Part shown: piece by piece, positions 54,608 through 62,434 of the stretch
Numbering within the stretch: position 1 is the first letter of the stretch
Layout: each line of letters begins with the position of its first letter
Origin: Stercoripulliclostridium_A sp045577735
GTDB lineage: Bacteria; Bacillota; Clostridia; Christensenellales; DTU072
Reading direction: 5' to 3'
Length of the DNA: 64,000 nucleotides
Assembly: GCA_045577735.1 (NCBI GenBank)
Contig: JAZNIY010000025.1
Span: 1-64,000 of the forward strand
The notes under the pieces: generated by a model
Told to the model about the DNA's origin: nothing
The model's input: the letters and a program-made list of their open reading frames with translations, nothing else
The model's database searches: none
Translations under genes and position numbers: made by a program

Positions 54608-54931
54608 ATGGATGCTAAAAGTATTAGAGAACTAGTGCAACTCAAGGACGTAGGCAAGATTATTGCCAAGCTAACTGAGAATGGATGGAGGGAAGCAAAG
54701 GAAACTGAGTATCTTGGCGAGGTGAGCCTAGTCGATTTGTTTACGGCAAAAGAACTCTATTCATCACCGCTTGCAAAACTACCGAATGACGAATACTTGT
54801 CGATCTCTTTGTATGACGAAGTTTTTTCAGCAAAGGACTGGACGTGGTTGGTCATATTCCACGATAGGAAATTCCGTATGGGGACGATACCAAAGTTAAT
54901 AAAGATATTTGTCAAAAAGAAAGGGATATAA
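54608..54931 (+). CDS. Hypothetical protein
   Basis: 107 residues, not recognised. The N-terminal helix (SIRELVQLKDVGKIIAKLTENG) is followed by mixed charged segments and an aromatic stretch near DWTWLVIFHDRKF. No signal peptide. AAAGGATG lies upstream of the ATG and a TATAAT box at 54572-54577. It is a single gene between pnuC and the phosphatase-like gene. Confidence 0.6.
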   Translation: MDAKSIRELVQLKDVGKIIAKLTENGWREAKETEYLGEVSLVDLFTAKELYSSPLAKLPNDEYLSISLYDEVFSAKDWTWLVIFHDRKFRMGTIPKLIKIFVKKKGI

Positions 54932-55001
54932 AAGACAAAACACTCTTTTAATTTAATAGTTTTTGTGGTATGATTAGAGTATAAAAATTATGGAGTGCCA
55001 T

Positions 55002-55979
55002 ATGAAAAACAAAAAGACAATAATAATTATTGCAGTAGTTTTGCTATTCTGTCTAGGCCTTGGATTAAGCGTAGGATTTACTTGGTATATGTATGACGGC
55101 AAGGATACCGAGGAAAACTACAGAGCAAACGTAGCGAAGGTGGGCTATGAGAATACCATAGAAAGTGCCATTCCCCAAACGGAATTGTATAACTTGATTA
55201 ATGCTCACTTTGATGCTCCTCTTTCGGAAGGTAAAACCCAAAAGAAAGCAATTATTATTGGTTACGACGGCTGTCGCGCCGACGTTTTAGTGGAAATGCA
55301 AGACGAGAATAGTGGTATCAACACCCTTGTAAAAGAGGGAGGCTCTCTCAATCTTGCTTACTGTGGTGGCGTGAATTATCCGGCAAAGAACACTCAGGAC
55401 ACTTCTACTGCTCCCGGTTGGTGTTCTATCTTAACTGGAGAATGGGCAACCGTACATGGAATAACAGGTAACAATATTTCCAAAAATATGGAAACAAAAA
55501 CCTTATTAACAAGCTTGGTAGAAAATGGTAAGGCAGACTCTTCTTCCTTCATAACTAAGTGGGCCGGACACTTCTCTAGGGATAACGCAACCTACCTTTA
55601 TGAAAAGGAATACTGTGAAAGCAACAACTTGAACGTTGCCTTCAATAAGTGCAAAAACAACAAGAAATCTTTGGAAAGTGCTCTTGGTGAAATAGGAAAA
55701 GAAGACTGTGCCGACTTCATATTTGTAATCTACGAACAAACCGATGCGGAGGGCCACGGTTACGGCTTTACTATTAACAATCCCGACTATAAAAAGGCTT
55801 TCAAGGAGGCAGACTCATACGGCTATGATACCATTCAAAAGATTAAGTCTAGACCCACCTATGCAAGCGAAGATTGGCTAATCATAATAACCTCCGACCA
55901 TGGTGGCATTAAAATTAACCACGGTGACGAAAGCATACAAGAACGAATGACCTTCATAGCCACCAACCAAGAAGCATAA
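55002..55979 (+). CDS. Membrane-anchored alkaline phosphatase superfamily protein (PDE/NPP type)
   Basis: 325 residues from the ATG at 55002 (TGGAG at 54991-54995). One N-terminal membrane helix (IIIIAVVLLFCLGLGLSVGF) exports it. The catalytic body has the metal Asp89 in IIGYDGCRADVL, a nucleophile region TSTAPGWCSILTGEWATVHG with a conserved-looking Thr, then DAEGHGYG and ITSDHGG metal ligands. This matches type I phosphodiesterase/nucleotide pyrophosphatases or related phosphatases acting outside the membrane. It ends soon after the last ligand, so it is compact. A strong terminator follows. Confidence 0.82.
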   Translation: MKNKKTIIIIAVVLLFCLGLGLSVGFTWYMYDGKDTEENYRANVAKVGYENTIESAIPQTELYNLINAHFDAPLSEGKTQKKAIIIGYDGCRADVLVEMQDENSGINTLVKEGGSLNLAYCGGVNYPAKNTQDTSTAPGWCSILTGEWATVHGITGNNISKNMETKTLLTSLVENGKADSSSFITKWAGHFSRDNATYLYEKEYCESNNLNVAFNKCKNNKKSLESALGEIGKEDCADFIFVIYEQTDAEGHGYGFTINNPDYKKAFKEADSYGYDTIQKIKSRPTYASEDWLIIITSDHGGIKINHGDESIQERMTFIATNQEA

Positions 55980-55988
55980 TTCAAAAAC

Positions 55989-56020
55989 AACAAGAGCAAG
56001 TGTAATACTTGCTCTTGTTT
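55989..56020 (+). terminator. Terminator after phosphatase-like gene
   Basis: ACAAGAGCAAGT, GTAAT, ACTTGCTCTTGT with T tail. Confidence 0.9.
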
Positions 56021-56109
56021 TATAATCTAGGCTGTCCCTTTTTATGGACACCCTCGGCATAAATTTAAAGTTGGTATTTACAATTTTTATATTAGTATTA
56101 TAATTATTT

Positions 56110-56129
56110 TAGTGTAAATTCAGTACTGA
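56110..56129. repeat. Left copy of 20-bp direct repeat
   Basis: TAGTGTAAATTCAGTACTGA, identical to 56476-56495. It ends in the perfect palindrome TCAGTACTGA. The two copies enclose one small gene. Confidence 0.9.
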
Positions 56130-56224
56130 AAAAATATTGATACGAAGGCGTTCAAAATAATTTATAGCAAGACGGCTTATACGAGTATCCGGTTTTAGAA
56201 AAGTTGAAGGAGGTGTAATAAACA

Positions 56225-56455
56225 ATGGTTAAAGATATGATAACCAAAGCGGATGTTATATCAGATCGCAAAAATGTAATTAAGATTACTACGTTTGACA
56301 ATATGATTTACCGCGGACGTTCCGAAGGTATAGAACCGATGACGGATGACGAAACCGGCGAAGAATTAGATGTTTATGGGGTACTCCTAAAACTCATGGA
56401 TGGAAGTTATATTCAGCTTACAAATGAGGAAATAAAATCAGTTGAAAAAGAATAA
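56225..56455 (+). CDS. Small hypothetical protein between direct repeats
   Basis: 76 residues, unrecognised. Strand-like segments NVIKITTFDNMIYRGRSEG and VYGVLLKLMDGSYIQL suggest a small beta barrel of SH3 or Sm type, followed by a short helix; this is a guess from pattern. Very good AAGGAGG site 9 bases before the ATG. It lies inside a 366-base segment bounded by identical 20-bp repeats, and its use of GAT and ATA codons seems to differ from neighbours, so it may be an acquired one-gene cassette. Confidence 0.62.
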   Translation: MVKDMITKADVISDRKNVIKITTFDNMIYRGRSEGIEPMTDDETGEELDVYGVLLKLMDGSYIQLTNEEIKSVEKE

Positions 56456-56475
56456 ACAAGTATAAAGTTTGAGAG

Positions 56476-56495
56476 TAGTGTAAATTCAGTACTGA
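56476..56495. repeat. Right copy of 20-bp direct repeat
   Basis: Identical to 56110-56129, 20 bases after the stop codon of the enclosed gene. Confidence 0.9.
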
Positions 56496-56542
56496 CTAAA
56501 CAGTGTTGTAGATATGTGTTCTTTTTGTAGTTTTATTGATTA

Positions 56543-57571
56543 TTAAAGATCTTCAGCAATTATGTCTACGAATTGTTCTAGGCGTTCTTCTATTGGGGGG
56601 ATAATGGCATCCATCCAGTGTTGGCGAGAAAGGTAGTAGGCAAATTCGGGGGTAAGCGCAATATCGTTTAGGCGTAAGGGCTTGAATTTTAGCTGTGGTA
56701 AACGTGTGTGTGCGTTATCAATCTCGTTTAGTACGTGCTGTGAGGCAAGGGAGTTTTCGCTGACGATAACTATAAAATGGGTGGCACGGCTTATTGCTCC
56801 CATTATGGCAGAAGCATAGGTGCCTGTGCCCACGTTTCTTGGAGCATACCATACCTTGATGCCTCTACTTTCTAGTTTGTTGCAGAGGTTATCTGCAATA
56901 TTGCGGTCCTTTGTCGAGTAGCTTATGAATGCAAGTAGCTCGTTTTTCTTTTCGTTCGTAGTATCGGGAGCCTCTTGTAGGGAATATATTTTAGCAAGGG
57001 TATCTGCAAAGGCCTCAGCCTTTTTCTCATTTATATCAACGAACAATATCCTTTCGCAAGAGGGGTTACGGCGCAAGAATGCAAGACATTCGTTTACAAT
57101 CGGTATCAAGGTTAGCGTGGGGGATATTCCTTGGTCACCACCACCTATGAGTGGGAGAGATATCGTTTTTATGTTAGCACCCGAAAGGCCGGCGAGTTCA
57201 AGCATACGGAAGTAGGCTTTTATGGACTCCAAAGGATCACCTAACTTGGGCTTGCCATAGTAGTCCATTATTTCCACACAGCCAATGCGAGCAACGTTGG
57301 GAGTAGCGCTGTTGTCCACGTTTTCCGATAGCCATACACCACATTTGTCACGCAAATCTAGGTAGGGATTTTTCTCTAACGCCTCTACGTCAATACCTGC
57401 TTTATATAGTGCACCGAACATTGTGCCGGGGAGAGGGAGATAATCGCCAACAAATGCCGAAACGGTGAGGACGTCTATACGTTCTTCAACTTCAAGAACG
57501 CTTCCTGCAATAACGGATATAATTCTTTTGCCGTTTGGTGTTTGTACTTCTGTGGTATGCAAGTGTTTCAT
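56543..57571 (-). CDS. Macro-like domain fused to TIR domain
   Basis: 342 residues from the ATG at 57571 (GGGAG site; the open frame extends further but without a site). Residues about 15-190 resemble a macro domain: VIAGSVLEVEERIDVLTVSAF, a GTMFGALYKAGI loop and ISLPLIGGGDQGIS. Residues about 211-325 form a TIR domain: LAFISYSTKDRNIADNLC, GIKVWYAPR, FIVIVSENSLAS and VLNEIDNAH, where Glu283 sits at the position of the NADase catalytic glutamate. Bacterial TIR domains cleave NAD or make cyclic ADP-ribose signals, and macro domains bind ADP-ribose derivatives, so one chain could both produce and sense such a molecule. It lies in an accessory region, which fits an anti-phage role, but no partner gene is adjacent. 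Confidence 0.8.
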   Translation of the reverse strand: MKHLHTTEVQTPNGKRIISVIAGSVLEVEERIDVLTVSAFVGDYLPLPGTMFGALYKAGIDVEALEKNPYLDLRDKCGVWLSENVDNSATPNVARIGCVEIMDYYGKPKLGDPLESIKAYFRMLELAGLSGANIKTISLPLIGGGDQGISPTLTLIPIVNECLAFLRRNPSCERILFVDINEKKAEAFADTLAKIYSLQEAPDTTNEKKNELLAFISYSTKDRNIADNLCNKLESRGIKVWYAPRNVGTGTYASAIMGAISRATHFIVIVSENSLASQHVLNEIDNAHTRLPQLKFKPLRLNDIALTPEFAYYLSRQHWMDAIIPPIEERLEQFVDIIAEDL

Positions 57572-57760
57572 ATCAATCTCCCGAGATATATTTACTTTAT
57601 AACTATAACAAAAAGCGTGTGAGGTGTCAAGAGAGGGAAGGCGTGGCAAGAGAGCATTGTTATCCCGGTAGAGTCACGGGTTCTATAAATATGCCCCAAA
57701 AGCATTGATTAAAAAGCAGTGTTGTAGTAATATAATTATATTAAACGAAGGAAAGCTTGC

Positions 57761-58228
57761 ATGGACTGGTTATATAGCGCAATAATAATTTTAGGTAGTG
57801 GATTGCTTGTTTTCATATTAGGAAGAGTGTTCCCCAGAAAGTGGATAAACCCCGATTTCTTTTATTTTAAGGCATGGAAATGGGAAAACGAGGGTAAAAT
57901 CTATGAGAAAATAGGCATTAAAAAATGGAAAACCAAATGGCCCGATTTTAGTAATATAATAACCAAAATCTTCCCTAACATTATGCCTAAAAAACGCATT
58001 GATATGGGACTAAAAGAAAAATTACCCATTCTAATTAAGGAATGTTGTGTTGCAGAAGCCACCCATACCATCTGTTTCGTACTAGGCTTTATTCCTCTAG
58101 CAATATGGCCGGGAGTAGCAAGTGCCGTACTAGGAGTTCTATGGGCACTAACCCACGTTCCACCCATAATTATACAGCGTTATAATCGCCCAAGATTCAA
58201 AGAAACGCTAAAAAGATTTAGTGAATAG
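57761..58228 (+). CDS. CrtO-like glycosyl-4,4'-diaponeurosporenoate acyltransferase family protein
   Basis: 155 residues with an N-terminal membrane helix (YSAIIILGSGLLVFILGRVF), a conserved-looking WINPDFFYFKAWKWENEG and GIKKWKTKWPDFS block, an EATHTICFVLGFIPLAIWPG helix region, and an IIIQRYNRPRF end. This pattern is that of the small CrtO-like acyltransferase family of Gram-positives. With no carotenoid genes nearby, the real acceptor is probably another lipid or glycolipid. GAAGGA site; followed by a terminator. Confidence 0.75.
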   Translation: MDWLYSAIIILGSGLLVFILGRVFPRKWINPDFFYFKAWKWENEGKIYEKIGIKKWKTKWPDFSNIITKIFPNIMPKKRIDMGLKEKLPILIKECCVAEATHTICFVLGFIPLAIWPGVASAVLGVLWALTHVPPIIIQRYNRPRFKETLKRFSE

Positions 58229-58236
58229 AAAACAAA

Positions 58237-58266
58237 AGAACCACAGTTTGGTGGTTCTTGTTTTTT
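58237..58266 (+). terminator. Terminator after CrtO-like gene
   Basis: AAGAACCAC and GTGGTTCTT with a six-base loop and T run. Confidence 0.9.
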
Positions 58267-58294
58267 GGTTTATGTCGGAGTGAACGAGGGCTTT

Positions 58295-58476
58295 CTAAGA
58301 GGTCTTAATAAAACTATCCATATCACACAACTCAAGCATAATAGAAGAATCGGGCCTGGATTTTCCCATTTTGATATCGCTCTATCGGTGATGTTCAGTC
58401 TCTCAGCCAACTGCATTTGTGTTAGATTTGCCTCTTTTCTACACTTAGCAAGGAACTTTCCAATTTTTACTTGCAT
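58295..58476 (-). pseudogene. Frameshifted, truncated XRE regulator
   Basis: The first ~38 codons encode a typical helix-turn-helix start (KIGKFLAKCRKEANLTQMQL, TDRAISKWEN). The frame then runs into nonsense (PGPILLLC), while another frame at once gives PDSSIMLELCD, the expected continuation of this family. A small deletion at about 58355-58362 explains this. The shifted frame stops soon at 58295, so the C-terminal part is also lost. The start codon lies only 9 bases from boundary repeat R1, so its own promoter has been removed. Confidence 0.75.
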
Positions 58477-58484
58477 TCATTTTT

Positions 58485-58560
58485 TGGTGGAGTGGTAATC
58501 AACATAACCGAACACTTAAAAACTCGCACTAGTATATCCAATAGAGAAATTGGAATTTGA
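58485..58560 (-). repeat. Module boundary repeat R1
   Basis: 76 bases; its last 51 bases match R2 (59392-59467) exactly. On the minus strand it begins at the gene stop with CAAATTCCAATTTCTC, contains a CCAAT/ATTGG stem, and ends in GTTCG...CACTCCACCA, which resembles a tRNA 3' end. Confidence 0.85.
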
Positions 58561-59220
58561 TTATCTCTTTTTATAAATTACAAGCTCGGGATTCTCTCCA
58601 TTTTCTTCATAAGTACACACGAGAAGGAAATCCATGTTTGCAGCAATGCCAAAGCATCTGCCACCGAATTCGCTTTCGAGCTGGCTACCGAGATAGGTTT
58701 GCTTATCGTCAAGGAATTTTACCTTTTCTCCATTAGGTAGAGTGTATTCCATATTGATAAATTCACCCGACAGCACGTTTAATTGTTCCACCTTGGGTAA
58801 TCCTTCGATATGTAAAAGCGTATTAAATTCGTTAATCAGCTGTTGTTTGAATTCTTCGAGTTTTTCTTTTCCACCAATTTCAGCGTATCGCTTCCAAATA
58901 TCAAGGGTGTATTCGCCGTCTGCATAGCACCATTTGCAGTATTCTTCGTTGAAATGACCGTCTTTCTCACGGCTAAGATTACAATCATCAATAGGCATAC
59001 CACAGCATTCGCAAATAAGCTCTCTCGGAGAACCGAGGAGGGTGTTGATGGACACATCAAACAATTTAGAAAGGAGCTTGAGTGTATCTATATTAGGTAT
59101 CGTTTCGCCCGTTTCCCACCGAGACACAGCCTGTCTTGTCACAAATAGTTTTTCTGCGAGTTCCTCTTGAGAGAGTCCTTTTTTCGTTCTTAATTCGTAG
59201 ATTATATCTTTCGTTTCCAC
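58561..59220 (-). CDS. XRE regulator with putative zinc-ribbon domain
   Basis: 219 residues. Residues 1-65 are a helix-turn-helix (LRTKKGLSQEELAEKLFVTR, QAVSRWETGETIPN). Residues about 69-103 are the putative zinc ribbon (CECCGMPIDD, SREKDGHFNEEYCKWCYADG), a pairing common in clostridia. The C-terminal ~110 residues form an unrecognised domain. Start is GTG at 59220 with an AAGGTGGTGA site. Own promoter at 59251-59279. The stop codon touches boundary repeat R1. Probably a self-contained regulator; target unknown. Confidence 0.82.
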   Translation of the reverse strand: METKDIIYELRTKKGLSQEELAEKLFVTRQAVSRWETGETIPNIDTLKLLSKLFDVSINTLLGSPRELICECCGMPIDDCNLSREKDGHFNEEYCKWCYADGEYTLDIWKRYAEIGGKEKLEEFKQQLINEFNTLLHIEGLPKVEQLNVLSGEFINMEYTLPNGEKVKFLDDKQTYLGSQLESEFGGRCFGIAANMDFLLVCTYEENGENPELVIYKKR

Positions 59221-59250
59221 AAAATCACCACCTTAGTTAGTTGTGATTAT

Positions 59251-59279
59251 ATTATACCAATGGCGATCAGCATTGACAA
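59251..59279 (-). promoter_or_regulatory. Promoter of XRE/zinc-ribbon gene
   Basis: Minus strand TTGTCA (59279-59274), 17 bases, TATAAT (59256-59251). Confidence 0.8.
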
Positions 59280-59340
59280 GCAACTGTCTGTTGCTCTTTG
59301 GTTATCAAATACTTATTTATCTCAACTATTAATTAAAAAT

Positions 59341-59381
59341 ATACAACATAAGAACACAAAATTCAATAACCATAACGTGTG
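59341..59381 (-). repeat. Module 5' repeat D1
   Basis: ATACAACATAAGAACACAAA followed by ATTCAATAACCATAA. Related segments lie at 59881-59922 and 61978-62019, each 45-165 bases upstream of a module gene. D1 runs into R2 after 10 bases. Confidence 0.6.
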
Positions 59382-59391
59382 CTTTTCTTTT

Positions 59392-59467
59392 TGGTGGAGT
59401 AGTGGTAGGCATAATCGAACACTTAAAAACTCGCACTAGTATATCCAATAGAGAAATTGGAATTTGA
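59392..59467 (-). repeat. Module boundary repeat R2
   Basis: 76 bases, the same length as R1 and identical to it over the last 51 bases; the first 25 differ. The VOC gene stop lies three bases away. Confidence 0.85.
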
Positions 59468-59470
59468 AAA

Positions 59471-59833
59471 TCATATTGGTGTTCCTACTTCTATTAAATT
59501 ACCATCCAAATCGTAGAAGCGGATTACTCGTTGTCCCCAACTATGTGTCATAAGATGATTTACATATTCAATTTTTGGGTATAGTCTTTCTAGTTTTTCA
59601 ATAAAAGATTCGATATCTTGCTCTTCAAAATACAATTCGCAAGAATTGCTTTTTGGAATAATATCTTTATTTAAAAACGATCTCCATATTTTCTCATCTT
59701 GAAGAACTAAACCATCTGTTAAAATCATATTGCCATCGTTGTCAAGAACTAAGTCTATACCAAATAATTTGTGATAGAATTCTCTCGATTTCTCTATATC
59801 TTTAACTACAATCAAAATGTTCTTCAGTTTCAT
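59471..59833 (-). CDS. VOC (glyoxalase/bleomycin-resistance) family protein
   Basis: 120 residues from the ATG at 59833 (GGAG, 9 bases spacing; the longer open frame has no site). The two beta-alpha-beta-beta-beta halves are clear: MKLKNILIVVKDIEKSREFY with LFGIDLVLD, and a second half ending RVIRFYDLDGNLIEVG, where Glu in the last strand is a usual metal ligand. Substrate unknown; related proteins bind small metabolites or antibiotics. Single-gene module between R2 and D2. Confidence 0.82.
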   Translation of the reverse strand: MKLKNILIVVKDIEKSREFYHKLFGIDLVLDNDGNMILTDGLVLQDEKIWRSFLNKDIIPKSNSCELYFEEQDIESFIEKLERLYPKIEYVNHLMTHSWGQRVIRFYDLDGNLIEVGTPI

Positions 59834-59880
59834 ATTGTATCTCCAAAAAATTCTTATTTGACTAATAACTTCAAATTTAA

Positions 59881-59922
59881 TATACCACACAAAAATAAAG
59901 AAGGCAATAGCCGTAATGTGTG
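59881..59922 (-). repeat. Module 5' repeat D2
   Basis: TATACCACACAAAAATAAAG followed by AAGGCAATAGCCGTAATGTG, related to D1 and D4. Confidence 0.55.
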
Positions 59923-60030
59923 TTGGCTTTGATATAATCGGTGTCGACAAGGGTGACGCGAAACACTATCTCAAACTAAGTAATGATAAAATAAGAGTAA
60001 AGCGCTTGTAATACTTTTTAGTTGGTAAAT

Positions 60031-60258
60031 ATACTTGAACGCAATGCGTTCACTTTCGCCAGGTTTTTGCTTAGCAAAATGCCAAACTTGTTTTGGCTAT
60101 AATGTGAGCAACGCGAACTATAATTTGAACGAAGTGAGTTACTCGCAAAAACTTGCGCACCCCGTTTGCTTTGCAAAAGGGGTAAGTGCTCGCCTTGTCT
60201 CCACCGCACACAAAAGAAAAAGACGAACTTTAAGTTCGTCTTTTCGTGTGTGGTGGAG
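60031..60258. repeat. Family B repeat with nested terminator palindrome, copy 1
   Basis: The first 101 bases (60031-60131) repeat 62114-62214 with two or so differences and contain GAACGCAATGCGTTC and TTTTGCTTAGCAAAA palindromes. After a variable part, 60196-60258 is a nested inverted repeat: TCTCCACC...GGTGGAG outside, AGACGAACTT/AAGTTCGTCT inside, shared with 62312-62377. Confidence 0.85.
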
Positions 60259-60282
60259 TGCCGACAAACATAATCGAACACT
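60251..60282 (-). repeat. Module boundary repeat R3 (partial)
   Basis: TGGTGGAGTGCC, then CATAATCGAACACTTA as in R2. The CCAAT part is absent; unrelated sequence follows for 143 bases to the membrane protein gene stop. Confidence 0.7.
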
Positions 60283-60425
60283 TATATATGTGAGATTATC
60301 GTATCATATATTTACCCAATTCTCAATTTCTATTTTATATCATTTTTTTAAAGAATTAATTTGGGGAACTATGTCGTGTTTTTTTCGTTTAAATATGAGT
60401 GGCGGAGGGCGTAACAAGAAACTAT

Positions 60426-61190
60426 TTATTTTTTGTTTTGTTTTACTAGCTTTTTCCCAATCTTTTGAAACACTTCTTTTGTTACCTTAACATCCGAAAT
60501 CATTAGAATTAACACTATAACAATAATACCAAAGGCTGTTAAAGTTATATATTGGGATACACCAGGTATTATAAAAGGCAAGCCACTCCTATAAAACATA
60601 TAATCTCCGGTTAATCCAAGAACATGTATATCAATGACTTCACAATTTATAAAATGCAAAAGTGTGCCGAGGAAGGTCCATCCGAAGTCCTTAATATTCG
60701 GCACATATTTTTTACTTGCATACTCAAACACGGGAATAAAGAGTAATCCAGTATGTTGAAGCACACTCTTGAGAATAGGAAACACAAAAACAGTATTGCA
60801 GAAAATTCCATCTGGCATGGCGAACGTCAATATCCCACCAATAAATCCAAACAAATAAAACATTTTTTTCATAATCTTGTTATCAAGCAATGCCGCAATT
60901 GGCACTAGGATGCCATTAAGATTACAAGGATACATTGGATATAAATCTATCCATGGGGATTTGTTGACGGTTATGTATATAATTCGCCAAAAAACCTCAA
61001 AAGCAAATTGGAACCCTGCTATGCCAATAAGTATTTTCCTTTTGGTTACGTCAGATATTTTTTTATTTGCTCCAAGTATTGCACAAATGCTCACACCGAC
61101 TAAAACGACCACAATCACCACCAAATGCATTGTTTGGTATTCATATGCCCCGGGTGTGCCCATATTGCCATTAAACCAATTTTTGATCAT
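60426..61190 (-). CDS. TIGR02206/YwaF-like membrane protein
   Basis: 254 residues with about seven membrane helices. It resembles the YwaF/TMEM164-like family: FAFEVFWRIIYI, then PMYPCNLNGILVPIAALL, a buried Cys-Asn motif typical of the family, and QHTGLLFIPVFEY. Human TMEM164 is an acyltransferase; the bacterial proteins are uncharacterised. The ATG at 61190 has a weak AGGAG-like site (plus-strand ATCCTCCTT at 61198). Single-gene module. Confidence 0.72.
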   Translation of the reverse strand: MIKNWFNGNMGTPGAYEYQTMHLVVIVVVLVGVSICAILGANKKISDVTKRKILIGIAGFQFAFEVFWRIIYITVNKSPWIDLYPMYPCNLNGILVPIAALLDNKIMKKMFYLFGFIGGILTFAMPDGIFCNTVFVFPILKSVLQHTGLLFIPVFEYASKKYVPNIKDFGWTFLGTLLHFINCEVIDIHVLGLTGDYMFYRSGLPFIIPGVSQYITLTAFGIIVIVLILMISDVKVTKEVFQKIGKKLVKQNKK

Positions 61191-61538
61191 ATTGATAATC
61201 CTCCTTGTCTTTAATGTATCTTAATAAATATAATATCACATTTTTATTGCAAAACAAACAATTTTATTTTCTAGTATTAAGTTAGAATAATAGTTATTTA
61301 GTGTCGATGGAACTTTTAGGAGAGATTTAGACTTAAGGAATATTAAAAATGAGCATTCACATTTATCGTCTATTTAATAGTATGGATATATTCCTAAATA
61401 AGCCAACAAGAATGAGTCCCGATGAAAATGGTTTTTTGTTGCCTTTTGGCATAAGAGCCTAACACACCCCATTCTCATATCAAGAGGCTTTCGTGGCATA
61501 AAACGTTGTTGCTACTTTTGAAAAATATCCAATAAAAC
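61191..61538. other. Module spacer, no confident gene
   Basis: A+T-rich. Holds one possible 37-codon plus-strand frame (listed separately) and no D-type repeat. Confidence 0.5.
61349..61462 (+). CDS. Possible 37-residue ORF
   Basis: ATG to TAA with an AAGGAA site about 9 bases upstream; the residues look protein-like (IHIYRLFNSMDIFLNKPTR) but match nothing I know. It is opposite in direction to the module genes and may be a remnant of a longer gene. Confidence 0.25.
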   Translation: MSIHIYRLFNSMDIFLNKPTRMSPDENGFLLPFGIRA

Positions 61539-61588
61539 GAACACTTAAAATACGCACCAATATACCAAATATATAAATTGGAATTTGT
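61539..61588 (-). repeat. Module boundary repeat R4 (diverged)
   Basis: CGAACACTTAAAATACGCAC, then ATACC...ATTGGAATTTG as in R1 and R2, with the CCAAT/ATTGG pair kept. It lacks the GGTGGAG end. The gene stop lies 10 bases away. Confidence 0.65.
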
Positions 61589-61598
61589 AATTACGCTA

Positions 61599-61928
61599 TT
61601 ATTGTTTGTTATTCTTTTCGATCGTAATACTTGATACAATAGCATATATGAGAGTAATGATAACAACCGCTACACCCACGAAGGAAATCCAATATGCTTC
61701 AAGCAACACAGCGAGAGCGAGCAATAAAAAGACGATTCCAAACAGTAAAAAAACAATAGCCGATTGGCGATAATATGGCTTTTTATTCATTTTCTCACGT
61801 TCTTGCTTCGATGCATAGATGTAAGCATTGTTAAAAAGAAACCCCTTTTCCATAAAGGATCTGATACTCATGAAAAACAAAAAAACGGATACTGCAAAAA
61901 GAATACTTGCAATAATAATTTCTTTCAT
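61599..61928 (-). CDS. Small DUF3784-like membrane protein
   Basis: 109 residues, three predicted helices: IIIASILFAVSVFLFFMSI, SAIVFLLFGIVFLLLALAVL and ISFVGVAVVIITLIYAIVSS, with a cytoplasmic loop MEKGFLFNNAYIYASKQERE. Layout resembles DUF3784 proteins of clostridia, role unknown. GAGGTGA site before the ATG. Single-gene module between R4 and D4. Confidence 0.65.
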   Translation of the reverse strand: MKEIIIASILFAVSVFLFFMSIRSFMEKGFLFNNAYIYASKQEREKMNKKPYYRQSAIVFLLFGIVFLLLALAVLLEAYWISFVGVAVVIITLIYAIVSSITIEKNNKQ

Positions 61929-61977
61929 TATCTGTCACCTCTACAAATTCTTATTTATCTATCAAATCTTTTTTAAA

Positions 61978-62019
61978 TATACCATATAAGAACAAAAAAC
62001 TCAATAACTATAATATAGG
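61978..62019 (-). repeat. Module 5' repeat D4
   Basis: ATACCATATAAGAACAAAAA followed by CTCAATAACTATAATATAGG, related to D1 and D2. Confidence 0.55.
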
Positions 62020-62113
62020 GACGGTGGACGATAACGGACCGCGAAAGACTGTCTCGCGTAATGTGAAATATGTAATTAAGTTTGCAACACGTAATAGTGG
62101 CAATTGGTGGAAT

Positions 62114-62434
<321 letters not shown>

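Noticed and set aside
56033..56060. CTGTCCCTTTTTATGGACACC and a similar segment near 54505, as possible insertion-sequence ends
   Set aside because: The two segments match poorly and no transposase lies between them.
58485..60282. R1-R3 as intact or split tRNA genes
   Set aside because: The distance from the TTCGA loop to CCACCA is five bases too long and the 5' T-stem strand does not pair, so they only resemble tRNA 3' ends.
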